This document shows positions 18,302-27,181 of a DNA stretch of 40,215 nt, in pieces. The stretch is from contig LVBE01000119.1 of assembly GCA_001603105.1 (NCBI GenBank), positions 1 through 40,215 of the forward strand, in the 5' to 3' direction. Under the pieces are notes generated by a model. The model made no database searches, was not told the origin of the DNA, and worked only from the letters and a program-made list of their open reading frames with translations. This stretch comes from Spirochaetales bacterium Spiro_03 (lineage in GTDB: Bacteria; Spirochaetota; Spirochaetia; Sphaerochaetales; Sphaerochaetaceae). Numbering within the stretch: the first letter of the stretch is position 1; each line of letters opens with the position of its first letter. Made by a program: the position numbers and the translations under genes.

Positions 18302-19573
18302 TCAGAGGCCGTATTCACCATCGGCCTTGAGCAATTCGTCAACAGCACGAGCCTTCTCGCGTGCCAGCGCCTCGAGACGGGTGCTGGTGCCCTTGGTGTT
18401 AATCGACTCGATGATCACCTCACCGATCAGGTCGCGTGCCGCTCCGACAGCGCTCATGAAGGGGCGGTCGAAGGGGTAGCCGTTCTTGGCAGCGTGAGCC
18501 TGGGTCTCGACGAGGCCCGGGTTCATGATCGCCCGTACGTCCTTGTCAGCCCATGCGCTGTTGCGAGCCATGGTGATGTTGGCAAACATCCCTTCCTTGG
18601 CCAATGCCTTGCTCGTCGCCCAGTCGAGGAACTGCTTGGCAGCATCCTTGTTCTTCGAGGCGGAGGACATTGCCATGCCCCAGCTGACCACGATGAAGGG
18701 ACTGTCGCCCTTTGGGCCACGGGGAAGCTGGGCTACGCCGATGTCGCTGGCCGGAATTGAAGTCTTGGCCGGGTCGACGATCTGGCCATAGAAGACCGAG
18801 GCGTCGGTCCACATGGCAGCCTTGCCTGCCTGGAAGACCGGCATGATGTTCTCCCACGACATGCTGGTCACGCCCTGCGGGCCGTAGTTGCCCAAAAGCT
18901 TGCCGTAGAATCGGATGCCCTCGATCGACTCGGGAGTATCGAAGACTGCCTTACCACCCTCAAGGTAGTTGCCACCGTAGTTGTAGAGGTAGGAGGAGAG
19001 CTGGGTTACCGCTGCAGCTCCACTGCCGCGGCTCGCAAGACCGGCAACGCCATCGCGCGTGAGGACCTTGGCTGCGTTCTCAAGCTCAGCGAAGGTGGTC
19101 GGCACCGCTAGGCCCGCCTTCTTGAAGAGGTCCTTGCGGTAGTAGAGCACCTGCCACTCAGTTACCAGCGGTACGATGTAGGCGACCCCACCCTTTCTGC
19201 CGATATCAACCGAGTTTGCGGGATAGTCGGAGAAGTCGTAGGAACTCAGGCCCTCGTACCAGCCGTTCTTGATGAACATCAACCCCTCCTGAAGGGGTCG
19301 GGTCATGAAGACATCGACGGTGGAACTCTTGGTAGCGAATTCGGTGGTCAGCTTCTGTGTCAGCTGACTTTCCTGCAAGCTCTCATAGTTCACCTTGATG
19401 CCAGTCTGTGCCTCAAACTCGGGAATCTTGGTCTTCAGTAACTCCCCATAGGGGTGGTTGGCCAACAATACGCGAATCTCCGGCTTTGCAGCTTCCTTCG
19501 TCCCTTGGGCGAAGAGCGGCAGAGCCAGCAGAAGGGCGAGCATGAGCACAACAACAAACCGATTTGTTCTCAT
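18302..19573 (-). CDS. Carbohydrate ABC transporter extracellular solute-binding protein (family 1)
   Basis: Signal peptide MRTNRFVVVLMLALLLALPLFAQG; IPEFEAQTGIKVNYE; VPLVTEWQVLYYRKDLFKKAGL; adjacent permeases. Confidence 0.94.
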   Translation of the reverse strand: MRTNRFVVVLMLALLLALPLFAQGTKEAAKPEIRVLLANHPYGELLKTKIPEFEAQTGIKVNYESLQESQLTQKLTTEFATKSSTVDVFMTRPLQEGLMFIKNGWYEGLSSYDFSDYPANSVDIGRKGGVAYIVPLVTEWQVLYYRKDLFKKAGLAVPTTFAELENAAKVLTRDGVAGLASRGSGAAAVTQLSSYLYNYGGNYLEGGKAVFDTPESIEGIRFYGKLLGNYGPQGVTSMSWENIMPVFQAGKAAMWTDASVFYGQIVDPAKTSIPASDIGVAQLPRGPKGDSPFIVVSWGMAMSSASKNKDAAKQFLDWATSKALAKEGMFANITMARNSAWADKDVRAIMNPGLVETQAHAAKNGYPFDRPFMSAVGAARDLIGEVIIESINTKGTSTRLEALAREKARAVDELLKADGEYGL

Positions 19574-19603
19574 TGGTACACTCCTTTGTATGTGATCCTT
19601 TTT

Positions 19604-19692
19604 CTTCAGTATACCCTGTTTTTTCCAATTGTGAAGCGCAAAATGAATATTTTTTCTAATTGCCTGAATATTTTTTTCATACTATACTGAAG
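19604..19692. promoter_or_regulatory. Divergent promoter/operator region between sugar ABC operon and rpiR operon
   Basis: 10-bp perfect inverted repeat CTTCAGTATA (19604-19613) / TATACTGAAG (19683-19692) holding both -10-like TATACT boxes; TGAATATTTTTT direct repeats at 19644 and 19665. Confidence 0.65.
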
Positions 19693-19707
19693 TACAAGGA
19701 GAAGCCA

Positions 19708-20550
19708 ATGCACGAGGCAAGTGCCATCTACACCATCAGGGCCAACTACTCCTGCCTTAGTACAAAGGAGAGGAAGATCGCCGACTTCATCCTTGCCCAC
19801 CCCAAGGAGTCAGTGAATCCCTCCATCGAGGAGCTGGCCGAACGCATCGGCATCAGCGAGTCGACGATGGTCCGCTTCGCCAAGAAACTTGGCTACAGCG
19901 GCTACCAACGCTTTCGGATCGCCCTTGCACGCGAGACGATTCCGGCTGAGTTGCAACTCTTTGAGACCGAAGTCCATGAGGGTGACGATGTGGTGGACAT
20001 CGTCTTCAAACACGCCTGCGCGACCTTGGAGGAGACCCACGCCAAGCTCAACCGCGCCACCATCAAGGAGGCGGCGCGCCTGATGGCCAACGCCCACTGC
20101 CTCTATCTCATGGGGCTGGGTGGCAGCAACATCATCGCCTGTGATGCATACCATAAGATGATCAGGACCGGCCTGGTGTGCCAGTACAGCGGCGACTACC
20201 ATATGCAGCTGATGCTCGCCAGCCAGGGGAGACGCGACGATGTGGCCCTGTTGATCAGCCACACCGGCAGTGGTCACGACACCCTCGCCCTGGCCGAAGA
20301 GCTGAAGGCCAACGGCTGTCGCCTCATCGTCATGACCAGTAACCCACGCTCTCCGCTGGCCAAGGCCACAGATCTGGTCATCGCCGTCAATGCCGGGCGC
20401 TCATCGGTGGTCGCTGAGTCCTTCTCGGCGCGGATCACAACCCTGGTCCTCATCGACGTGCTCTATGTTGAAATATTGGAATTAATGGGCGACCGAGGGG
20501 TCGAGAACCTGAATAAGATGCGATCGGTCATCGCAAAGCGACGAATATAA
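19708..20550 (+). CDS. MurR/RpiR-family transcriptional regulator (HTH plus SIS domain)
   Basis: KERKIADFILAHPKESVNPSIEELAERIGISESTMVRFAKKLGYSGYQRFRIAL; SIS domain GLGGSNIIACDAYHKM; start at ATG 19708 with AAGGAG SD. Confidence 0.95.
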   Translation: MHEASAIYTIRANYSCLSTKERKIADFILAHPKESVNPSIEELAERIGISESTMVRFAKKLGYSGYQRFRIALARETIPAELQLFETEVHEGDDVVDIVFKHACATLEETHAKLNRATIKEAARLMANAHCLYLMGLGGSNIIACDAYHKMIRTGLVCQYSGDYHMQLMLASQGRRDDVALLISHTGSGHDTLALAEELKANGCRLIVMTSNPRSPLAKATDLVIAVNAGRSSVVAESFSARITTLVLIDVLYVEILELMGDRGVENLNKMRSVIAKRRI

Positions 20551-20565
20551 CCAAGAGGAAACTAC

Positions 20566-22011
20566 ATGAAAGCAGACATCGGCCTGATCGGCCTGGCAGT
20601 GATGGGTGAAAACCTCGTCCTGAACCTGGAGAGCAAGGGCTATCGCGTAGCGGTCTACAACCGCTCAACCGATAAGGTGGACTCATTTATCCAAGGCAGG
20701 GCCAAGGGCAAGAAGATCATAGGCACCTATAGCCTCGATGAGCTCGTCGGCTCCCTTCAAACGCCACGTACCGTGATGATGATGGTCAAGGCCGGAGGTC
20801 CGGTCGATCAGACCATCGAGGCGTTGATCCCTCTCTTAGATAAGGGGGACATCATCATCGACGGGGGCAACTCCAACTGGGAAGATAGCCAACGACGCAT
20901 GGCCGTGGTAGAACACCATGGACTGCTATACATCGGCACCGGGGTCTCAGGCGGAGAGGAAGGAGCGCTTTTAGGCCCCTCAATCATGCCTGGTGGCTCA
21001 AAGGAGGCGTGGCCCCATGTCAAGGAGATGCTACAGACGATCAGCGCCCACGTCGATGGGGTGCCGTGTTGCGCCTGGGTCGGCAGCGGTGGAGCCGGCC
21101 ACTTCGTCAAGATGGTGCATAACGGCATCGAGTACGGGGACATGCAGCTCATCGGTGAGGTCTACGATCTGATGAGGCGCCTCTTGGGCCTCTCAAACGA
21201 GCGGATGCATGAGATCTTCAGCTTGTGGGGCCGCGGACGGCTCGACTCCTACCTCATCGAGATCACCGCTGACATCCTCGCCTACAAGGAGGAGGATGGC
21301 AGCTACCTCGTGGACAATATCCTCGATGCAGCGGGGCAGAAGGGAACCGGCAAGTGGACCGGCATCAACGCCCTGCATGCAGGCGTCCCCCTCACCCTGA
21401 TCGTCGAGTCAGTCTTTGCCCGCAGCCTCTCCGCCCTCACAGACCAACGCAAGGCAGCATCGCAACGCTTCGATTTTTCCCTCAATGCACCGCCTGTCGA
21501 TACCAAGGCGTTCATCACAGCCTTGGAGGCAGCGCTCTTTGCAGCGAAGATCATCAGCTACGCCCAGGGCTTCGCCCTGATCAAGGCCGTCGGGGAAGAG
21601 CAGGGCTGGGATCTGGATCTCAGCTCGATAGCCTTGCTCTGGCGCGGTGGCTGCATCATCCGCTCGGCGTTTTTAGGCAACATCAGCGAGGCATTCAAGG
21701 CAAATGGCCAGTTGGAGAACCTCGTACTGGACCCGCACTTTGCCCAAATTCTTGCTGAAGCGCACCAGAGCTTGAGAGAGGTAGTCGCCCAGGCAGCGCT
21801 GAGCGGCATCCCCACCCCGAGCCTCGGATCAGCACTGTCGTGGTTTGACGGCTATCGCACCGAGCGCCTACCGGCGAACCTGCTACAGGCGCAGCGTGAC
21901 TATTTTGGCGCCCACACCTATGAGCGGGTCGACCGCCCTCGAGGCGAGTTCTTCCATACCAACTGGACCGGCCGGGGCGGCGACACCGCTTCGACGATCT
22001 ACTCAGTCTAA
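20566..22011 (+). CDS. gnd: 6-phosphogluconate dehydrogenase, decarboxylating
   Basis: GLAVMGENLVLNLESKGYRVAVYNRS, DGGNSNWEDS, GGEEGALLGPSIMPGGSKEAW, GGAGHFVKMVHNGIEYGDMQLIGE. Confidence 0.97.
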   Translation: MKADIGLIGLAVMGENLVLNLESKGYRVAVYNRSTDKVDSFIQGRAKGKKIIGTYSLDELVGSLQTPRTVMMMVKAGGPVDQTIEALIPLLDKGDIIIDGGNSNWEDSQRRMAVVEHHGLLYIGTGVSGGEEGALLGPSIMPGGSKEAWPHVKEMLQTISAHVDGVPCCAWVGSGGAGHFVKMVHNGIEYGDMQLIGEVYDLMRRLLGLSNERMHEIFSLWGRGRLDSYLIEITADILAYKEEDGSYLVDNILDAAGQKGTGKWTGINALHAGVPLTLIVESVFARSLSALTDQRKAASQRFDFSLNAPPVDTKAFITALEAALFAAKIISYAQGFALIKAVGEEQGWDLDLSSIALLWRGGCIIRSAFLGNISEAFKANGQLENLVLDPHFAQILAEAHQSLREVVAQAALSGIPTPSLGSALSWFDGYRTERLPANLLQAQRDYFGAHTYERVDRPRGEFFHTNWTGRGGDTASTIYSV

Positions 22012-22024
22012 AGGAGGCAGGCAC

Positions 22025-23125
22025 GTGGCACTAGTGCACCTGATGAAAAAAGAGGAGGCATCTGTCGACCTCATGGCCCTCGGAGCCCTGGTCATCCGTC
22101 TCGACCCGGGCATTACGCCCTTTGAGTACGCATCATCCTTCGACCTGCACGTAAGCGGCGGTGAGTTCAATGTGGCGGCGAACCTCAGCCGCGCCTTTGG
22201 CCAGAGGACCGCCATCGCTACAGCGATGGTGGACTACCCGCTAGGGCTGCGCATTGAAGCAGAGGTGCGACGGATGGGAGTGAAGCCCTTCTACAAGCGC
22301 TTTGCCCACGACGGGGTTCGGGGCCCGAATATGGCCCACGTCTATAGTGACCGTGGCCAGGGCCTCAGGGCCCCGCAGGTCTTCTACAACCGATCGGGCG
22401 AAGCGGCTGCTCTATTGGATGAACAGAGCTTCGACTACGACACGCTCTTTGAGGGCGGGGTACGCTGGCTCCATAGCGGCGGGATCTTCGCAGCCCTCTC
22501 CCCCACTACCCCCGCCCTGATCATCCACATGATGCAGAAAGCCAAGGAGCAGGGGGCGATCATCTCCTTCGACCTCAACTATCGCCACAAACTGTGGCAA
22601 TCGATGGTCAAGGCGGGCCAGGATCCCCAAAAAGAGGGACAGCGTGTCCTCTCCTCCATCGTCGAGCACGTCGATGTGCTGGTCGGCAATGAGGAGGACC
22701 TGCAGATGGGGCTGGGCCTGAAGGGCCCGGACGTGCACACCAAAAGCAAGCTCGACCCCTCAGCCTTCTGGGCGATGATGGAGCAGGTGTACCACCGCTA
22801 CCCACAGATGCAGGCAGTGGGCACGACGATGAGGCAGGTCCACTCAACCAACCGCCACAGCTGGAGCGCGGTACTGCATATCAACGGGGTCGGCTACCAA
22901 GCCCCAACCTGTGAGCTTGATATCTACGACCGCGTCGGCGGCGGCGATGGCTTTGCCAGCGGCCTGATCTACGGCCTGCTCAGCGGCAAAGAGCCCCAAG
23001 AGGCGCTGAACCTCGGCTGGGCGCATGGGGCACTGCTCACCAGCTATCCAGGTGATACGACGATGGCGACACTAGAGCAAGTCGAAACGCTGGCCGGCGG
23101 TGGATCGGCGCGAATTCAGAGGTAG
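22025..23125 (+). CDS. PfkB-family sugar kinase, 2-keto-3-deoxygluconate kinase-like
   Basis: GGEFNVAANLSRAFG; C-terminal DRVGGGDGFASGLIYGLL; GTG start at 22025 after AAAGGAGG, well inside the longer track ORF. Confidence 0.88.
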   Translation: MALVHLMKKEEASVDLMALGALVIRLDPGITPFEYASSFDLHVSGGEFNVAANLSRAFGQRTAIATAMVDYPLGLRIEAEVRRMGVKPFYKRFAHDGVRGPNMAHVYSDRGQGLRAPQVFYNRSGEAAALLDEQSFDYDTLFEGGVRWLHSGGIFAALSPTTPALIIHMMQKAKEQGAIISFDLNYRHKLWQSMVKAGQDPQKEGQRVLSSIVEHVDVLVGNEEDLQMGLGLKGPDVHTKSKLDPSAFWAMMEQVYHRYPQMQAVGTTMRQVHSTNRHSWSAVLHINGVGYQAPTCELDIYDRVGGGDGFASGLIYGLLSGKEPQEALNLGWAHGALLTSYPGDTTMATLEQVETLAGGGSARIQR

Positions 23126-23128
23126 GAT

Positions 23129-24154
23129 ATGAAAGCACTGGTATTGACTGAGTATAAACGCCTGGAGTATCGCGAAGTTGCCAAACCTACGATCACTGGC
23201 CCTACACAGGTTCTGCTAAAGATCAAAGCTGCTGCGATCTGTGGCAGCGATGTCCACGGCTGGGATGGGTCGACCGGACGCAGAAGGCCGCCGATCATCA
23301 TGGGCCATGAGGGATCGGGGGTGATCGAAGCGGTGGGAGAGCTTGTCACCGACTTCAAGGTCGGCGATCGGGTAACCTTCGATTCGACGATCTTCTGCGG
23401 CTCCTGCTCCTTCTGCAGAAGCGGGCTCTTCAACCTCTGTGACCGACGGCGGGTGTTGGGTGTCAGCTGTGAAGAGTATCGACATGATGGGATTTTTGCC
23501 GAGTACGCAATCGTCGAGGAGCGGACTCTCTTTCACCTCCCAGAGGGTCTCTCCTTCGTCGAGGCGGCCATGGCCGAACCGGCAGGGGTGGCAGCTCATG
23601 CCATCTCCCTCGCCCATCCAAAGCTCGGCGAGGATGTGGCGGTCGTTGGTGCCGGTCTCATCGGCCTCTTGATCATCAAACTCCTCAGAACGGTGACCAG
23701 CGGTAGAATCTTCGCCATCGAGGTCGATGAGCACCGCCGCAAAAAGGCCCTCGAGGTAGGGGCCGACTGGGCCCTCGACCCCTCAGAAGCCAGTAGGATT
23801 GTTACGATCACCGATGCGGCGATGGTGCCAACGGTCTACGAGGCGGTAGGAGCCAGTGGTCCGATCAAGACAGCGGTATCTATAACGCGCAAGGGCGGCA
23901 CTGTTGTCTTGGTGGGGAACGTCAGTCCCCAGGTCGAGATCCCGCTACAGAGCGTGGTCACTCGCCAGATCAGATTGCAAGGCAGCTGCGCCATCAACGG
24001 CGAGTACCCTGCAGTCCTGTCGATGATGGCACGTGGCGCACTCAATGTACGCGACCTGGTCAGCGCTACGGCCCCTCTCAGTGAGGGTGAGGCGTGGTTC
24101 AAGAAGCTCTACAACAAAGAGGAGGACCTGTTGAAGGTCGTCCTCATCCCGTAA
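23129..24154 (+). CDS. Zinc-dependent alcohol dehydrogenase (sorbitol/threonine/idonate dehydrogenase-like MDR)
   Basis: CGSDVHGWDG, GHEGSGVIEAVGE, structural Zn cysteines CGSCSFCRSGLFNLC, GAGLIGLL. Confidence 0.93.
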   Translation: MKALVLTEYKRLEYREVAKPTITGPTQVLLKIKAAAICGSDVHGWDGSTGRRRPPIIMGHEGSGVIEAVGELVTDFKVGDRVTFDSTIFCGSCSFCRSGLFNLCDRRRVLGVSCEEYRHDGIFAEYAIVEERTLFHLPEGLSFVEAAMAEPAGVAAHAISLAHPKLGEDVAVVGAGLIGLLIIKLLRTVTSGRIFAIEVDEHRRKKALEVGADWALDPSEASRIVTITDAAMVPTVYEAVGASGPIKTAVSITRKGGTVVLVGNVSPQVEIPLQSVVTRQIRLQGSCAINGEYPAVLSMMARGALNVRDLVSATAPLSEGEAWFKKLYNKEEDLLKVVLIP

Positions 24155-24167
24155 AGAAGGAACAGTC

Positions 24168-25241
24168 ATGAGTACAGTACGCTATGGTCTTATCGGCTAC
24201 GGAAAGGTTGCCCACGTCCACGCCAAGGCGATCAGGGCGGCAGCGGACAGCACCCTGGTCGCCGTTTGGGGCCGGGATCGAGAGAAGAGTGCCGCCTTTG
24301 CCAAAACGTGGGATATCCTCCCCTTCACCGACATTGGCCAGATGGTGGACGAAGGGCGCGTCGATGCATTGATCATCACCACACCCCATCCACTGCACAA
24401 GGAGCACACCATCGCTGCCTTGGAGGCAGGGGCCCATGTGCTGGTGGAAAAGCCTATGGCCCTCACCGTCAGCGACTGTACAGCGATGATCGAGTGTGCC
24501 AACCGGGTTGGCAAGAAACTCTCGGTGGTCAGCCAGCGGCGCTGGCTTCCTGCTAGCCGGCGCATCAAGACGGCGATCGAGGCCGGCAAGATCGGAAAGC
24601 CGATGATCGCTCAGGTGACGATGCTCGGCTGGCGCGATGAGGAGTACTACAACAGCGATCCGTGGCGCGGCAAATGGGATCTTGAGGGTGGTGGGGTCCT
24701 GATCAATCAAGCTCCCCACCAACTCGATCTTTTGCACTGGTTTCTCGGGCCAGTGAAGGAGGTGTACGCCCAGTGGGACAACGTCAACCACCCGTACATC
24801 GAGGTGGAGGATACTGCGGTAGCCACCGTTCGCTTTGAAAGCGGGGCGATGGCTTCGATCCTTGTCTCCAACTCCCAGAAACCCGGTATCTACGCCAAGG
24901 TCCACGTCCACGGCTCCGCTGCCTATTCGGTGGGGGTGCAGACCGATGGGGGTGCGATGTTCATTGCCGGGCGCAGCTCGGTGTTGGAGCCTCCGGTCAA
25001 TGACCTATGGACCGTGGAAGGCGAGCAGCACCTCTTGAAGGTGTGGGAAGGCGAAGATACTGCCTTCTTCAACACCATCGACCCGGTGTCGTACTTCTTC
25101 ACCCGCCAGATCGAAGCCTTCAGCAAGGCCATCCTCACCGATACCATCCCGCCATCCCCCGGAGAAGAGGGGCGAGAGACCGTCAAACTCATCGAAGGGA
25201 TGTACCGCAGCCAGCGCGAGGGATCTCCCATCCGATATTGA
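24168..25241 (+). CDS. Gfo/Idh/MocA-family oxidoreductase
   Basis: YGLIGYGKVAHVHAKAI; HVLVEKPMALTVSDC; GGGVLINQAPHQLDLLHWFLGPVKEV. Confidence 0.95.
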   Translation: MSTVRYGLIGYGKVAHVHAKAIRAAADSTLVAVWGRDREKSAAFAKTWDILPFTDIGQMVDEGRVDALIITTPHPLHKEHTIAALEAGAHVLVEKPMALTVSDCTAMIECANRVGKKLSVVSQRRWLPASRRIKTAIEAGKIGKPMIAQVTMLGWRDEEYYNSDPWRGKWDLEGGGVLINQAPHQLDLLHWFLGPVKEVYAQWDNVNHPYIEVEDTAVATVRFESGAMASILVSNSQKPGIYAKVHVHGSAAYSVGVQTDGGAMFIAGRSSVLEPPVNDLWTVEGEQHLLKVWEGEDTAFFNTIDPVSYFFTRQIEAFSKAILTDTIPPSPGEEGRETVKLIEGMYRSQREGSPIRY

Positions 25242-25298
25242 CGAAGTGGTGTTGCATAGTAGCTGAACCTTGAGGATAATCAGCCTAGGGGGAGTTTT

Positions 25299-25820
25299 AT
25301 GGCCCAAGACGTACGGATCATCACCACCGGCGGGACCTTCGACAAGCAATACGATGCCATCAGCGGAGAGCTGACGTTCAGAGAGAGCCAGCTGCCGCGA
25401 ATCCTCGGCCAGGCCCGCTGTACCCTGACGGTCCACCTCGAAGGGCCGCTTGCCGTCGACAGCCTCTATATGACCGAAGAGCAGCGCCAGGAGATCGCCA
25501 ACGCCTGCCTCCATAGTGCAGAGGACCGTATTGTCATCATCCACGGCACGGACACCATGTGCAACACAGCCGCGGTCATCGCCCGCACCCTTGCATCCGA
25601 GCATACCAAGACCGTGGTCCTCACCGGTGCGATGATCCCCTACTCCCTTGAGGGATCGGATGCGATCTTCAACCTCGGCTGTGCCATCTCAGCTGTCCAA
25701 CTCCTCCCTGCCGGTGTCTTTTTGACAATGAGCGGAAGGATTTTCTCGTGGGACAACTGCCGCAAGAACAAAGAGAAAGGAATCTTTGAACCGATCGACT
25801 CTGCTCGGTTGGCCTATTGA
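25299..25820 (+). CDS. Single-domain asparaginase-like protein (asparaginase N-terminal domain only)
   Basis: RIITTGGTFDKQYD; IIHGTDTMCNTAAVIAR; VVLTGAMIPYSLEGSDAIFNLG; only 173 aa. Confidence 0.82.
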   Translation: MAQDVRIITTGGTFDKQYDAISGELTFRESQLPRILGQARCTLTVHLEGPLAVDSLYMTEEQRQEIANACLHSAEDRIVIIHGTDTMCNTAAVIARTLASEHTKTVVLTGAMIPYSLEGSDAIFNLGCAISAVQLLPAGVFLTMSGRIFSWDNCRKNKEKGIFEPIDSARLAY

Positions 25821-25839
25821 GCTATCCGCTTCGCCTGCC

Positions 25840-25956
25840 CTACTTCTTCTTCCCCAATACCAAGATAACGAGGTAGATGACAAGGATGACGACAAAGATT
25901 GCAGCCATTCCACGCCCCATGAGAATGAGCGATACATTGAATGCGCTCTGATCCAT
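25840..25956 (-). CDS. OadG-like small membrane subunit of a Na+-translocating decarboxylase (38 aa, not in supplied ORF track)
   Basis: Reading gives MDQSAFNVSLILMGRGMAAIFVVILVIYLVILVLGKKK*; AGGAGGGCAGAAG SD before ATG 25956; 11 nt downstream of the oadB-like stop. Confidence 0.75.
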   Translation of the reverse strand: MDQSAFNVSLILMGRGMAAIFVVILVIYLVILVLGKKK

Positions 25957-25967
25957 CTTCTGCCCTC

Positions 25968-27104
25968 CTACAGCAAGCCTGGCACGAGGCCTAGGATGAC
26001 GCCGCCTGCGATGACGCTGGCGATCTGGCCGGCGACATTGGCACCCACCGCATGCATCAACAGATGATTCTGGGGGTCAGCCTCCTGTCCCATGCGCTGG
26101 ATGACCCGCGCAGACATCGGAAAGGCGGAGATTCCTGCAGCCCCCACCATCGGGTTGACCTTGTTCTTGCTAAAGAGGTTCAAGAACTTGGCAAAGAGCA
26201 CGCCGGCGATTGAGTCGAAGACGAACGCCAAGAGCCCCAGGGCCATGATCATCACCGTCTGGATAGTCACAAACTGTTCGGCTTTCATCGTCGAAGCGAT
26301 GGTAATGCCCAACAGCAATGTGATGAGGTTGACCAAGGTCGTCTGCGCTGTCTCTGAGAGCGAATCCAGGACCGAACACTCACGGATGAGGTTGCCGAAC
26401 ATCAACAGGCCGACCAGCGAGACCGAGGCAGGGGCTACATAGCCGGCGACGACGGTGACGATGATCGGAAAGAGGATCTTGGCACGCTTATCCACCGAGC
26501 GAGGGTTGTAGCTCATACGGATCATCCGCTCCTTCTTGGTGGTCACCAGCTTGATGGCAAAGGGTTGGATGATCGGCACCAGGGCCATGTAGGAGTACGC
26601 CGCGATGGCGATCGGACCCATGTACTTGGATCCCAAGACCTGGGCAACCAGAATTGAGGTTGGCCCATCAGCTGCTCCGATGATCCCGATAGATGCGGCA
26701 TCGACGAGGTTGAAGCCCAACAGCGTCGCCACGCTGATCGTGGCGAAGATCCCCCACTGGGCGGCGGCTCCAAAGAGGATCAGCTTGGGATTGACCAGAA
26801 GCGGGCCAAAGTCGATCATCGCCCCGATGCCGATGAAGAGCAACAGCGGCATCGCCTCAGCGGCATTGATCCCGATGCCAAAGAGCCAGTCAAGAATTCC
26901 CTCGACCTCTCCGATGCCACTCATCATCTGCGTGACTGCCCCACTGAAGGGCAGGTTCACCAAGATGGCACCAAAGCCCATCGGCAGCAGCAGCGCCGGT
27001 TCCAGTTTCTTGGAGATGGCAAGGTAGATGAGTAGGCCACCCACCCCATACATAATCAGTTGCTTGAACGTTGTAGCGAGAAGGCCATCCAGCAAAAAGC
27101 TCAT
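25968..27104 (-). CDS. Na+-translocating decarboxylase beta subunit (OadB/MmdB/GcdB family)
   Basis: LEPALLLPMGFGAILVNLP; LLFIGIGAMIDFGPLL; DAASIGIIGAADGPTSILVA; NHLLMHAVGANVAGQIASVIAGGVIL. Confidence 0.95.
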   Translation of the reverse strand: MSFLLDGLLATTFKQLIMYGVGGLLIYLAISKKLEPALLLPMGFGAILVNLPFSGAVTQMMSGIGEVEGILDWLFGIGINAAEAMPLLLFIGIGAMIDFGPLLVNPKLILFGAAAQWGIFATISVATLLGFNLVDAASIGIIGAADGPTSILVAQVLGSKYMGPIAIAAYSYMALVPIIQPFAIKLVTTKKERMIRMSYNPRSVDKRAKILFPIIVTVVAGYVAPASVSLVGLLMFGNLIRECSVLDSLSETAQTTLVNLITLLLGITIASTMKAEQFVTIQTVMIMALGLLAFVFDSIAGVLFAKFLNLFSKNKVNPMVGAAGISAFPMSARVIQRMGQEADPQNHLLMHAVGANVAGQIASVIAGGVILGLVPGLL

Positions 27105-27120
27105 CAGGACCCCCCAGATG

Positions 27121-27172
27121 AATAAAAATAGGGGGAGAAGTTGACTTCGCCGACCGGCTATGAAGCTCCCCC
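27121..27172 (-). other. Terminator-like stem-loop in the oadB leader
   Basis: Minus strand GGGGGAG ... CTCCCCC (27172-27166 with 27137-27131) followed by TATTTTTATT. Confidence 0.55.
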
Positions 27173-27181
27173 GACACCCCC

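Noticed and set aside
21845-22024. N-terminal extension of the PfkB kinase ORF into gnd
   Set aside because: GTG at 22025 has a strong AAAGGAGG SD and begins the kinase homology; the upstream part is out-of-frame gnd sequence.
25689-25937. 82-aa minus-strand ORF overlapping the asparaginase end
   Set aside because: Wrong frame; the correct minus-strand gene here is the 38-aa OadG-like ORF at 25840-25956.
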